Source: Alloyangia pacifica
GTDB lineage: Bacteria; Pseudomonadota; Alphaproteobacteria; Rhodobacterales; Rhodobacteraceae
DNA length: 64,000 bases
Reading direction: 5' to 3'
Assembly: GCF_900116195.1 (NCBI RefSeq)
Contig: NZ_FOZW01000004.1
Span: 1 to 64,000, forward strand
Every line of letters starts with the position of its first letter. Position 1 is the stretch's first letter. Positions 48,055 through 55,698 of this stretch are shown in pieces. A program made the position numbers and the translations under genes. Under the pieces are notes generated by a model. That model was not told the origin of the DNA. It saw only the letters and a list, made by a program, of their open reading frames with translations, and did no database searches.

Positions 48055-49173
48055 TCAATAGCCAATGGGCACCGTGAAGCCGCCACCGCCCTGCGACTGC
48101 GACAGCATGTAGCCGATCAGCGCCGCGGCGATGGTGCCGAGGATGATCGCAACGGCGATCTTCCAAGCGGACCACGGCCGCTCGCCCTGCACCCGCCCGG
48201 TGGTGCCGTTGACCACGAAGCGGTAGGTCTGGCCGCGGAACTTGTAGGCCGCCAGCCAGACCGGCAACAGCACGTGCTTGAAGGTGACTTCCGAGACCTG
48301 CGTGTCCACCGCTGTGATCCGCTGCTGGTCGCCGCCGATGTCGAACTTGATGTCGCGGGTGATCTGCCGGTCCATGATGTGCCGCGCCTCGACGAAGCCG
48401 GCGTCCAGATCGACCTGGTAGCCCTCGGCCCGGAAACCGGCGAGGAACTCGGGGCGGTAGGGCTCCAGCCGGCTCAGATCCCACGGCTCCAGCGCGTCGG
48501 TGAAACGCTTCGGCAGCGACTTGGAGGCCAGCACCAGCACGTCGTCGAAGAAGCGCGCGACGCGCCCGCGCACCGGGGTCCAGCGCACCTTGGGCACCTG
48601 AACCTGCTGGCGTTTGCCGTCGCGCATGACGGTATGGGTCTCGTAGTAGACGATGCCGCGCGCGCCGCTGTACTCGCTGCGGGTCTTGGCGTCGAAGGTC
48701 CAGTAGGGCACGTAGATGCCCTGCATCTTGCGGCCCTTGCGCGCATATTCCTTCAGCCCGTTGGGCGCGAACCAGAGCCGCCCGAGCCAGTCGTTCATCG
48801 CCTTGTGCGCGGTCTTCTCGTCGAGCGCGAAAGGCAGCACGCCCTTGGGTTTGATCTGGCGGTTGGTGCCGGTGTCGGCGACCACGGGTGTGGCGCAGAA
48901 GGGGCATTCGGTGGCATGGGAATCGGGATCGAATTCCACCTCGGCGCCGCAGTTGGGGCACTTGGTGACCCGCAGGTCCTCCATCTCCTGCAGCGGCAGC
49001 AGGTTCTCCATGGCGGCGCGGAAGTCGAGCTCTCGGATGTCGCTTTCCCAGGGGCCGGCGGATTCGACCGGCTGGCTGTGCCCGCAGTGATCGCAGACCA
49101 GCTCGTTGGCGGCAGGGTCGAAGCGGTAGTCGGCGCCGCATTGCTCGCAGGGAAAACGGTGGGTTTCGTTCAT
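48055..49173 (-). CDS. zinc-ribbon protein with C-terminal membrane anchor
   Basis: A 372-residue protein. Two zinc-ribbon knuckle pairs at the N terminus: CEQCGADY...CDHCGH (about 9-33) and CPNCGAEV...CPFCATP (about 72-97). The middle part (YVPYWTFDAKTRSEYSG) is typical of a conserved family sometimes mislabelled as primosomal protein N' or TFIIB-type; helicase motifs are absent. One helix near 341-360 (WKIAVAIILGTIAAALIGYML) is followed by a Gly-rich tail. Function unknown. It lies beside the SPFH/TelA locus and may be connected to it. Confidence 0.75.
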   Translation of the reverse strand: MNETHRFPCEQCGADYRFDPAANELVCDHCGHSQPVESAGPWESDIRELDFRAAMENLLPLQEMEDLRVTKCPNCGAEVEFDPDSHATECPFCATPVVADTGTNRQIKPKGVLPFALDEKTAHKAMNDWLGRLWFAPNGLKEYARKGRKMQGIYVPYWTFDAKTRSEYSGARGIVYYETHTVMRDGKRQQVQVPKVRWTPVRGRVARFFDDVLVLASKSLPKRFTDALEPWDLSRLEPYRPEFLAGFRAEGYQVDLDAGFVEARHIMDRQITRDIKFDIGGDQQRITAVDTQVSEVTFKHVLLPVWLAAYKFRGQTYRFVVNGTTGRVQGERPWSAWKIAVAIILGTIAAALIGYMLSQSQGGGGFTVPIGY

Positions 49174-49427
49174 GCCCGAAGATCCTCCAGAACCGCCTTT
49201 TTCCGGCAGGGCCACCCTAGGCGGGACGCGCGGGAGAGGAAACCGGTTTTGCGTCGGCCCCGAGCCTCTGCCTCCCGGTCGCAGGCGCGGGGCATCCGAG
49301 GCATGCGCCGCCGTCGGGCTGCGTGCGTGTCGCAGCGCCCTGCACACGAGAAGTTCACATCCTCCACTTTTGCATTCCGCGCCGTTGCCTCTAGGCTGTC
49401 GCCAGAACGGGGATAGTGGGGAAACAC

Positions 49428-50054
49428 ATGTCGGGTTGGACGAGGGGCGCGGTCATGGCCGGGCTGGCGCTGGCGGTCGGGGCGGGCGCGGTACAAGCGG
49501 CCGATCTCGCATGGCGCTTCGAATGGCAGGGCAACGGCGGCTACGAGATGCGCGGGGCAATCGCCATCGACGCGGCGCTGGCCGAGCGCGACTACGTCTA
49601 TGCCGAGGACGTCGAGTGCTTCGTCGTCGAAGGCTACCACGAGGACAAGCCGATCGGCCGCTGGGCGCTCGGTATGAAGACCGACGAGACCAGCTGGTCG
49701 CTGACCTTCCGCCCGAAACAGGATGCCTTCGAGGTTTTCGGCGAGGAAAGCCCGATGCCGCAGGCCTGGAACATGAACGGTTTCGGCAATGACTGCGGGC
49801 GCGAAGGCTTCGGCTTCAACATCGGCAACGCGGCGCAGGACTTGTGCCTGAATGGACAACTGGTGACCGCCTCGCAGGTGACGCCCTCGCGGCCCTTCCC
49901 GGCGACGCGCGACGATGCGGTCAGTTTCCCGGGGGATGCCTGTCTTGCCCCGGCGTTGCTGGGCCGGACGGACACCGAGATGCAGCCGGAGGCGGTGATG
50001 CCCGCCTCCTTTGTTCCGGTTATGCGCCCGGCGGAGGCGGCGGCAGGACCGTGA
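49428..50054 (+). CDS. secreted protein of unknown function
   Basis: A 208-residue protein with a signal peptide (GWTRGAVMAGLALAVGAGAVQAAD). The mature part has four cysteines (ECFV, NDCGRE, DLCLN, DACLAP) that may form two disulfides, and a beta-rich sequence. GGGGA lies five bases before ATG 49428. The last 35 bases overlap antisense with the 3' end of the SPFH gene. No family recognised. Confidence 0.65.
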   Translation: MSGWTRGAVMAGLALAVGAGAVQAADLAWRFEWQGNGGYEMRGAIAIDAALAERDYVYAEDVECFVVEGYHEDKPIGRWALGMKTDETSWSLTFRPKQDAFEVFGEESPMPQAWNMNGFGNDCGREGFGFNIGNAAQDLCLNGQLVTASQVTPSRPFPATRDDAVSFPGDACLAPALLGRTDTEMQPEAVMPASFVPVMRPAEAAAGP

Positions 50055-51144
50055 AGAGCTGCGCCAGCTCGGTGACATCCTCGGCACGTTTCCAGCCGTC
50101 CTGGCCCTGTGTCCAGACGTAGCTCTCGCGGGTTAGCTCACCATCGGTCGCCATGCGGCCCATGCGCGCCTTCGAGAAGGGACCTTGGGTCTGGCCATTG
50201 ATCGCCACGTGCCAGACGTGCTCGACCGGCGGCGGCGGGGGAGGCGGCGGTGCCGCCGCCGCTGTCTGCTGCGGACGCGCGCCCCACGGCCCGGCCTGCG
50301 CGCCGGTCATCGCGCCGCCCATGGCCATGCCCATGCCCGCGCCGAAACCGGTGCCCATGGCCTGCCCGGCGGCCGATCCCTCGGCCCCCAGCGCCTCGGC
50401 CGCCTGGAAGCGGGTGTAGGCGTCGAGATCGCCGACCACCCCCATCGAGGTGCGCTTGTCGAGCGCCTTCTCCACCGCGTCGGGCAGCGAGATGTTCTCG
50501 ATGTAGAGCTCGGGCAAGGTCAGACCGTATTCGGCGATGGTCGACGAGATGCCCTTTGACAGCATCTGGCCCAGCTCCTGGGTGTTGGCCGCCATGTCGA
50601 GCACCGGGATGCCCGAGGAGGCGATGAGGCGCGAGAACTCCTGCACGATGATGTTGCGGATCTGGAAGCTGATCTCGCCCGAGGTGAACTCGCCATCCGT
50701 GCCGACGATCTCGACGAGGAACTTCGCCGGGTCCGACACGCGCACCGAATAGGTGCCATAGGCGCGCAGCCGCACCGGGCCGAACTCGGGGTCGCGGCAG
50801 ATGATCGGGTTCTTGGTGCCCCACTTCAGTCCGTTGAACCGCGTCGTATTGACGAAGTAGACCTCGGACTTGAAGGGCGAGCGGAAGCCGTGATCCCAGT
50901 GCTGCAGCGTGGTCATGATCGGCATGTTGTTGGTCTCGAGCATGTAGAGACCGGGGGTGAAGACATCGGCGATCTGCCCCTCATGGACGAAGACCGCCGC
51001 CTGCCCTTCGCGCACGGTGAGCTTGGCGCCGTACTTGATCTCGTGCCCCTCGCGCTCGAAGCGCCAGACCATCGTGTCGCGGGTGTCATCCGTCCAGTGG
51101 ATGACGTCGATGAACTGTCCCGAGAGGAAATCCAGAATTCCCAT
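50020..51144 (-). CDS. SPFH-domain protein with C-terminal GYF-like domain (YdjI-like)
   Basis: A 374-residue protein. The N-terminal about 270 residues resemble the SPFH/band-7-like YdjI group (virion-core-protein-like), with GLYMLETNNMPIM and YGTYSVRVSDPAKFLVEIVG. A Met/Gly/Ala-rich stretch (AGQAMGTGFGAGMGMAMGGA) and a run of eight prolines lead to a GYF_2-type domain (VEHVWHVAINGQTQGPFSK ... GELTRESYVW). No membrane helix is seen. Such proteins scaffold membrane-stress assemblies. It follows the DUF2927 lipoprotein gene by 39 bases. Confidence 0.85.
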   Translation of the reverse strand: MGILDFLSGQFIDVIHWTDDTRDTMVWRFEREGHEIKYGAKLTVREGQAAVFVHEGQIADVFTPGLYMLETNNMPIMTTLQHWDHGFRSPFKSEVYFVNTTRFNGLKWGTKNPIICRDPEFGPVRLRAYGTYSVRVSDPAKFLVEIVGTDGEFTSGEISFQIRNIIVQEFSRLIASSGIPVLDMAANTQELGQMLSKGISSTIAEYGLTLPELYIENISLPDAVEKALDKRTSMGVVGDLDAYTRFQAAEALGAEGSAAGQAMGTGFGAGMGMAMGGAMTGAQAGPWGARPQQTAAAAPPPPPPPPVEHVWHVAINGQTQGPFSKARMGRMATDGELTRESYVWTQGQDGWKRAEDVTELAQLFTVLPPPPPGA

Positions 51145-51183
51145 GATCGTCTCCTGTGTTGGTCCGCCCCCATGAGGGGGTGC

Positions 51184-52161
51184 TCAGCTCGGTCCGAGGC
51201 CGCCGGTCATCTGTGCGGCAAGCCCCGCCACGATCGGTCTTGCGGCGGCGTCGTCCATGCCGGGCTTGAGCTGGGGGTCGTAGAGGATTTTCAGCAGCAT
51301 CTCGTCCATGCTGGTGAGCAAAGCGAACTCGTCATCATCGTTGAAGATCGACGGCCGGGCCTGCGGGCTGTCGTTGCCCAGCCCGAGGCCCTGCGCCACT
51401 TCCTCGTGCACGCAGGAACGGCGCAGAAGGTCTGGGTGCTCCGAGCGGATCACCGCGATCGCCTGCCCGTAGGCATAGCCTCCCGGCTCTTCCGAGAAGG
51501 CGATGACGAGGCAGTGAATCTCCCGCGGGAGGTTGTCGAAGACCGCAAGCGCGGTGGGGTTTACGTCCGGCACCAGTTGCTTGATGCGCGGGGCTATGGT
51601 CGCCTTGTCGTCCTCGGACATGAACAGCACGTGGAAGTTCGGCCGGCCGGTGGACATGGATATCGGATGTCCCGTGATCCGGGCGAGGCGACCGACGTAG
51701 GAGCCCAGCATGTTGCTGTCGGTGACCCGCTGGTTCTCGGGCACATGGGCACCGAATTCGACCGCGACGCGCACCGGTTTTTCCCATTTCTTCACCCGGC
51801 CAAGCTCGCCGCGAGAAGGTTTCAGCCCCTCGCCGCGGGCGTATTCCTCGGCGAGGGCGATGCGCTCGAAGTTGCGCACCAGCATGGTGTCGGTGATCGG
51901 TGTGTCCGGGCCGCCGCCGTCGGTGCGCAACAGCCCCTGCGACAGCAGGTCGGCCTGCACCCGTGCGTAATAGACGCCGAGGTCGTAGCTGGCGAGAGAC
52001 TGGCGCGGCACCGTGTTCTTGGCCGGTTCAGGCGGCCTCAGACCCGAGGGGCGGGACTGCGGCAGCACGCCGGTGCTGCGCGGAGCAAGGGCGGAACTGT
52101 CGCAGGCCGCGAGGCCCGCGCAAACCAAGATGCCCAGTACGAGGCGACCCCAACTCCGCAT
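51184..52161 (-). CDS. DUF2927 lipoprotein
   Basis: A 325-residue lipoprotein with signal ending LVCAGLAAC (lipobox, Cys about 20). The mature part holds SCVHEEVAQGLGLGND, an HExxQ motif typical of the DUF2927 family and suggestive of a metal-binding or protease-like site, followed by FNDDDEFALLTSMDEMLLKILYDP. Function unknown. It starts four bases after the telA stop and is in the TelA/XpaC/SPFH unit, so it may be the envelope component of that system. Confidence 0.85.
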   Translation of the reverse strand: MRSWGRLVLGILVCAGLAACDSSALAPRSTGVLPQSRPSGLRPPEPAKNTVPRQSLASYDLGVYYARVQADLLSQGLLRTDGGGPDTPITDTMLVRNFERIALAEEYARGEGLKPSRGELGRVKKWEKPVRVAVEFGAHVPENQRVTDSNMLGSYVGRLARITGHPISMSTGRPNFHVLFMSEDDKATIAPRIKQLVPDVNPTALAVFDNLPREIHCLVIAFSEEPGGYAYGQAIAVIRSEHPDLLRRSCVHEEVAQGLGLGNDSPQARPSIFNDDDEFALLTSMDEMLLKILYDPQLKPGMDDAAARPIVAGLAAQMTGGLGPS

Positions 52162-52165
52162 GTGA

Positions 52166-53368
52166 TCATGACCCCGCGGGAACCGAGGTGGCCGCGTTGT
52201 CGCCGGTTCCGGTGGACCGCGCCTTGGCCGACGCCAGCGTGTCACGCAGCTCGGATTCCATGGTCTTGAGATCTTCCTCGGCCTTGGCACGGCGCGCCTT
52301 GCCCTCGTCGGCGATGCGCAGGCTGTCCTCGATCGTGGCGATCAGGTCGGCGTTGGCCTGCTTGACAGACTCGATGTCGAAGACGCCGCGCTCCATCTCG
52401 GTGCGGATCGCGGCATTGCTCTCGCGCAGGTTCTTGGCGTTGGCGGTGAGCAGCTCGTTGGTCAGGTCGTTGGCGTCGCGCACGGCGGCGGCCGCCTCGG
52501 ACGAGCGCTGGATGGTCACCGCCTGCGCCAGTTGGGTCTCCCAGAGCGGCACGGTGTTGACCAGCGTCGAGTTGATCTTGGTCACGAGGCTCTTGTCGTT
52601 CTCCTGCACCAGCCGGATCGACGGCAGAGACTGCATGGTGACCTGCCGTGTCAGCTTGAGGTCATGCACCCGGCGTTCCAGGTCATCGCGGGCGGCGCGC
52701 AGGTCGCGCAGCTCCTGCGCCCGCATCACCTTCTGGTCCTCGGAGGCCGCCTCGACCGCCGCTTCGCGGGCGGGGATGTCATTGGCGTCGAGCTCGGCGA
52801 TCTTCTTCTCGCCGGCGGCGATGTAGAGCGCCAGCTCGTCGTAGAAGCTCAGCGTCTTGATGTAGAGCAGATCGAGCGACTTGATGTCCTTGAGCAGCGT
52901 GTGCTCGTGCTTCTGCAGATTGTCGGTGATGTTGTCGATCTGCGTCTGCACCTCCTCGTAGCGGGCAGTGAACTTGGCCATGGGAGCGGCCTTGCCGATC
53001 AGCTTCTCCCACCAGCTCCGCTTGCGGCGGACGTCCAGCTCCGAGACCGAAAACCCGCGGATGGTGGTGACGATGTCGCGCAGGCTGTCGCCTGCGGGGC
53101 CGACGTCTTTGTTGCGCACGTCGGCGAGCATTGCCTGGCTGATCTCCTGCAACTCGGCCTGCGCGGCCGAGCCGAAGGACACGATCGACTGGGTGTCCTC
53201 CATGTCGATCTCATCCATGCGCGCGCGGATTTCCTCGGTCACCTCGGGCGAGGCGGCGTCAAAGGTCTCCACGTCGTCCGCGGGCTTGGGGTCGGGCAGG
53301 ATCACAGCATTCACCTCTTCCACCAGTGCCAGCTCCTGCTGGGCCTTGGTTCTCACGTTCTCGGACAT
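52166..53368 (-). CDS. telA: TelA/KlaA-family toxic anion resistance protein
   Basis: A 400-residue, helix-rich soluble protein of the TelA family, first linked to tellurite resistance and later to a membrane-associated stress complex. Family pattern seen in the middle (IRGFSVSELDVRRKRSWWEKL) and near LPSIRLVQENDKSLVTKINSTLVNTVPLWETQLAQAV. GGAGG lies seven bases before ATG 53368; a start at 53395 overlapping the previous stop is less likely. In Bacillus the homologue (YaaN) is encoded next to XpaC, as here. Confidence 0.92.
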   Translation of the reverse strand: MSENVRTKAQQELALVEEVNAVILPDPKPADDVETFDAASPEVTEEIRARMDEIDMEDTQSIVSFGSAAQAELQEISQAMLADVRNKDVGPAGDSLRDIVTTIRGFSVSELDVRRKRSWWEKLIGKAAPMAKFTARYEEVQTQIDNITDNLQKHEHTLLKDIKSLDLLYIKTLSFYDELALYIAAGEKKIAELDANDIPAREAAVEAASEDQKVMRAQELRDLRAARDDLERRVHDLKLTRQVTMQSLPSIRLVQENDKSLVTKINSTLVNTVPLWETQLAQAVTIQRSSEAAAAVRDANDLTNELLTANAKNLRESNAAIRTEMERGVFDIESVKQANADLIATIEDSLRIADEGKARRAKAEEDLKTMESELRDTLASAKARSTGTGDNAATSVPAGS

Positions 53369-53391
53369 CGGACTTCCTCCGTGACTGTCTC

Positions 53392-54291
53392 TCATTCAGG
53401 CTCTGTCAGCCGCACGCCTTCGCGCTGCAACCTGTCGCGCAGCACGTCGATTTCCACCGTCAGGTCAGCATTGTTGTCGAGCAGAAGCTTCTGATTCTTC
53501 TGGCCGAAACTCTCTTCGAGGTCGGTCAGCAGCATCATGAAATCGGATTTCGCCCCGCGGTCCTGCGTACGGCTGTAGATGTCGGCGAATTTCACCGCCG
53601 CATCGCGCGCGCCCATCAGGTAGACCCCGAGGTACTTGCGCGCCGCGGTCAGGTCGCGCGGGTCTTCCTCGACGGTGCGGATAAGGTCCTTGGCCTTGGC
53701 GTGGAAGCGCTGAACCCGTGTCTCGACCTGCCGGTCGCCGGCGCGGCGCACCGCGTCTTCCATGGCGTTGAGATAGGTCTCTGCCTCGTCCACGACCTTG
53801 GCGACGCGATCTTGCTGGAAGGTGTCGATCCCTTCCATGCCTTTGTGTTTCAGCGGATCGATCCCGAAGGCTCCGATGTGAAGCGCAAAGGCCGACAGTC
53901 CGTAGAGCACCGGGGCGATCATGCCGGGATCGCTCTTGAAGGCGGCGAGCGCAACGCCGACTCCGGCACAGACCGCGGCAAAGAACTTGCGTGGAATGGC
54001 GGGGCGACGGGCGATCTTGCGCTCGTCGTAAGCCGCTTGCGCGCGCAGCCCGTCACGCAGCAGCCATGCGCCCAGAAGCAGCACCCCGGCACCGACCAGC
54101 CCGATGGCGAGCCCGGCGGCCCCGGAGGTCAGCGAGGTGGCGGCAAGAACGATCGGCGGGGCAAACAGCACGTTCGAACGGGCCCCGACCGGGTCGACAC
54201 GCGCGCCATGGTAGAGCGGACGCTCGTCTTGCGTGTCGGCATCCTTGGAAGACCCGTCAGGGCTGTACTTGCCGCCATAGCGCTGTGCCAA
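53392..54291 (-). CDS. XpaC-family protein (5-bromo-4-chloroindolyl phosphate hydrolysis family)
   Basis: A 299-residue protein with several membrane helices at about 42-80 and 105-145 (VLFAPPIVLAATSLTSGAAGLAIGL). The C-terminal half is a helical cytoplasmic domain (ETRVQRFHAKAKDLIRTVEEDP). XpaC is named after an X-phosphate hydrolysis phenotype in Bacillus; its biochemical role is unproven. Translation starts with TTG 54291, with GGAGGG eight bases upstream. It is a paralogue of the gene at 54470-55303. Confidence 0.82.
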   Translation of the reverse strand: MAQRYGGKYSPDGSSKDADTQDERPLYHGARVDPVGARSNVLFAPPIVLAATSLTSGAAGLAIGLVGAGVLLLGAWLLRDGLRAQAAYDERKIARRPAIPRKFFAAVCAGVGVALAAFKSDPGMIAPVLYGLSAFALHIGAFGIDPLKHKGMEGIDTFQQDRVAKVVDEAETYLNAMEDAVRRAGDRQVETRVQRFHAKAKDLIRTVEEDPRDLTAARKYLGVYLMGARDAAVKFADIYSRTQDRGAKSDFMMLLTDLEESFGQKNQKLLLDNNADLTVEIDVLRDRLQREGVRLTEPE

Positions 54292-54293
54292 GA

Positions 54294-54383
54294 TCAGAGC
54301 CCTCCCAGCCAGCCGGAAGTGACTCCGAAGAGGAGCACGATCAGCAGCACATAGGCCACCTTACGCAAGCCCTTGTCGGTCAT
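54294..54383 (-). CDS. 29-residue single-helix membrane peptide
   Basis: The frame encodes a 29-residue peptide: basic start MTDKGLRK, hydrophobic core VAYVLLIVLLFGV, ending GWLGGL. GGGGA lies five bases before the ATG, and its stop is followed two bases later by the TTG start of the XpaC gene. The layout, ribosome site and composition favour a real microprotein, possibly a subunit of the XpaC/TelA assembly. Confidence 0.6.
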   Translation of the reverse strand: MTDKGLRKVAYVLLIVLLFGVTSGWLGGL

Positions 54384-54469
54384 GATGATCCCCGCAAGCT
54401 CTCTCGGTTCAACAAGAACCTAAGCGCTTCGCAGGGCACTTGCTAGGGGGGAGTTCCGGGACCGAAGCC

Positions 54470-55303
54470 TCAGGCCACCTGCTTGTCGACCATCCGGTTC
54501 CACAGCAGGTCAGCTTCGACATCGTAGGCGTCGCGCCCCTGTTCGGTGCCCGCCTTGCGCAACCGGTCTTCGAAGGCCTCGCCAAGCGCGGTCAGCCGGG
54601 TCAGGTAGCGGCGCCGGGCCTTGAGCCGGTCGTCGCTGCCCCAGGCCTCGATCAGCCGGGCATTTTCCTTGCCAAGGAGCTCGAGGAAGCGCGCAACGGG
54701 CTTGCGAAGGCGGCGGGCGGCAAGCGGATCCTGCGAAATCGTGTGAAGCAGCCCCATGACGCCGCTCTGCAGGGCCTCGGCGCGGCGGCTGAGCTCGGCG
54801 TCGCCGAGTGCAGAGACATCGGCAACCGCAGTGGCGATGGCCGCGTCGATCCGGTCCAGCGTCTCTTGGGTGCGCAGGTGGCGCAGTTCCTCGTCGGGGG
54901 CGCCCTCCTTGTTGGTGAGCGGATCTCTGCCGAAGGCCGCGACACCGAGACCGAAGCCGAGCAAGCCGAGCGCCGACGGGATCGCCAGCGAGACGAAATG
55001 ATGCCCGGCGAGAATCATCACCAGCAAGCCGAGCAGGGCGGAGCCGATCATCTTGCGGGGCAGGCGGGGGGCTTTGGCGGTCTCGGCGGCCTCATAGGCG
55101 GCGGCGATCGCCGCGCCGCGGTGGATCAGCCGCAACGCGGTGGCGAAGATCACCAGCATCAGAACGGCGGTAAAGGCGGTGGATGCCGGACCCTGGAACA
55201 GCAGCAGGAGCAACGGAAAGGCCGCGAGAAGCAGGATGCCGATGCCGGACTCCAGCGGGCCGGACGCGGGGGGCTGCCTGCGAGACGGTCGTGTCTTTCC
55301 CAT
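54470..55303 (-). CDS. second XpaC-like membrane protein
   Basis: A 277-residue protein with hydrophobic segments at about 18-57 and 85-123, then a cytoplasmic helical domain (RHLRTQETLDRIDAAIATAVADVSALG ... KPVARFLELLGKENARLIEAW). It has the same layout as the XpaC gene downstream and is probably its diverged paralogue. Start ATG 55303; the ribosome site is weak (GGAA). First larger gene of the locus on this strand. Confidence 0.75.
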   Translation of the reverse strand: MGKTRPSRRQPPASGPLESGIGILLLAAFPLLLLLFQGPASTAFTAVLMLVIFATALRLIHRGAAIAAAYEAAETAKAPRLPRKMIGSALLGLLVMILAGHHFVSLAIPSALGLLGFGLGVAAFGRDPLTNKEGAPDEELRHLRTQETLDRIDAAIATAVADVSALGDAELSRRAEALQSGVMGLLHTISQDPLAARRLRKPVARFLELLGKENARLIEAWGSDDRLKARRRYLTRLTALGEAFEDRLRKAGTEQGRDAYDVEADLLWNRMVDKQVA

Positions 55304-55358
55304 GGTCAGTTCCGTGTTGCGGTGGCCGGAAGGCCGGAGGGTATCGGGCGGGGCCGGG

Positions 55359-55553
55359 TCAGAAGTAACCCAGCAGGAAGATCAGCAGCCAGAGCCCGGC
55401 GAAGGCCAGCTTCGGGCCGAGCGTACCGCTGGCGCGGGCGCGCGAGGTGGCATTGGCCAGCGCGCGAAAGGTGTCCGACGCCACGATGCGGATATTCCCC
55501 AGAACGAGGGCCGAGGTCGCGGCAAGGATGGTCAAGGCGAGAAGCGTGCTCAT
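55359..55553 (-). CDS. small two-helix membrane protein
   Basis: A 64-residue protein. A helix at 2-19 (TLLALTILAATSALVLG) and a second at 45-63 (LGPKLAFAGLWLLIFLLGYF) enclose a basic loop. A TTG start at 55574 would add seven residues. No ribosome site is strong. It is 55 bases upstream of the second XpaC-like gene and may belong to the same unit. Confidence 0.6.
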   Translation of the reverse strand: MSTLLALTILAATSALVLGNIRIVASDTFRALANATSRARASGTLGPKLAFAGLWLLIFLLGYF

Positions 55554-55698
55554 GCTGCGATGATTGTCGCTCAATCCGGGCGAAATGAGGGCGCCTTCCG
55601 GCCCAATCCGTGAAAACTTCTTGAGCGTTAACGGCGCGTTAAGTCAAATTTGGCCGCTCTTGGGCGGTATTGCCCGCGCGCGGCCGTCTTTGCCTCGG

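Noticed and set aside
48055-49173. primosomal protein N' (PriA)
   Set aside because: Only zinc-ribbon cysteines are shared; there are no helicase or Walker motifs, and a membrane helix is present.
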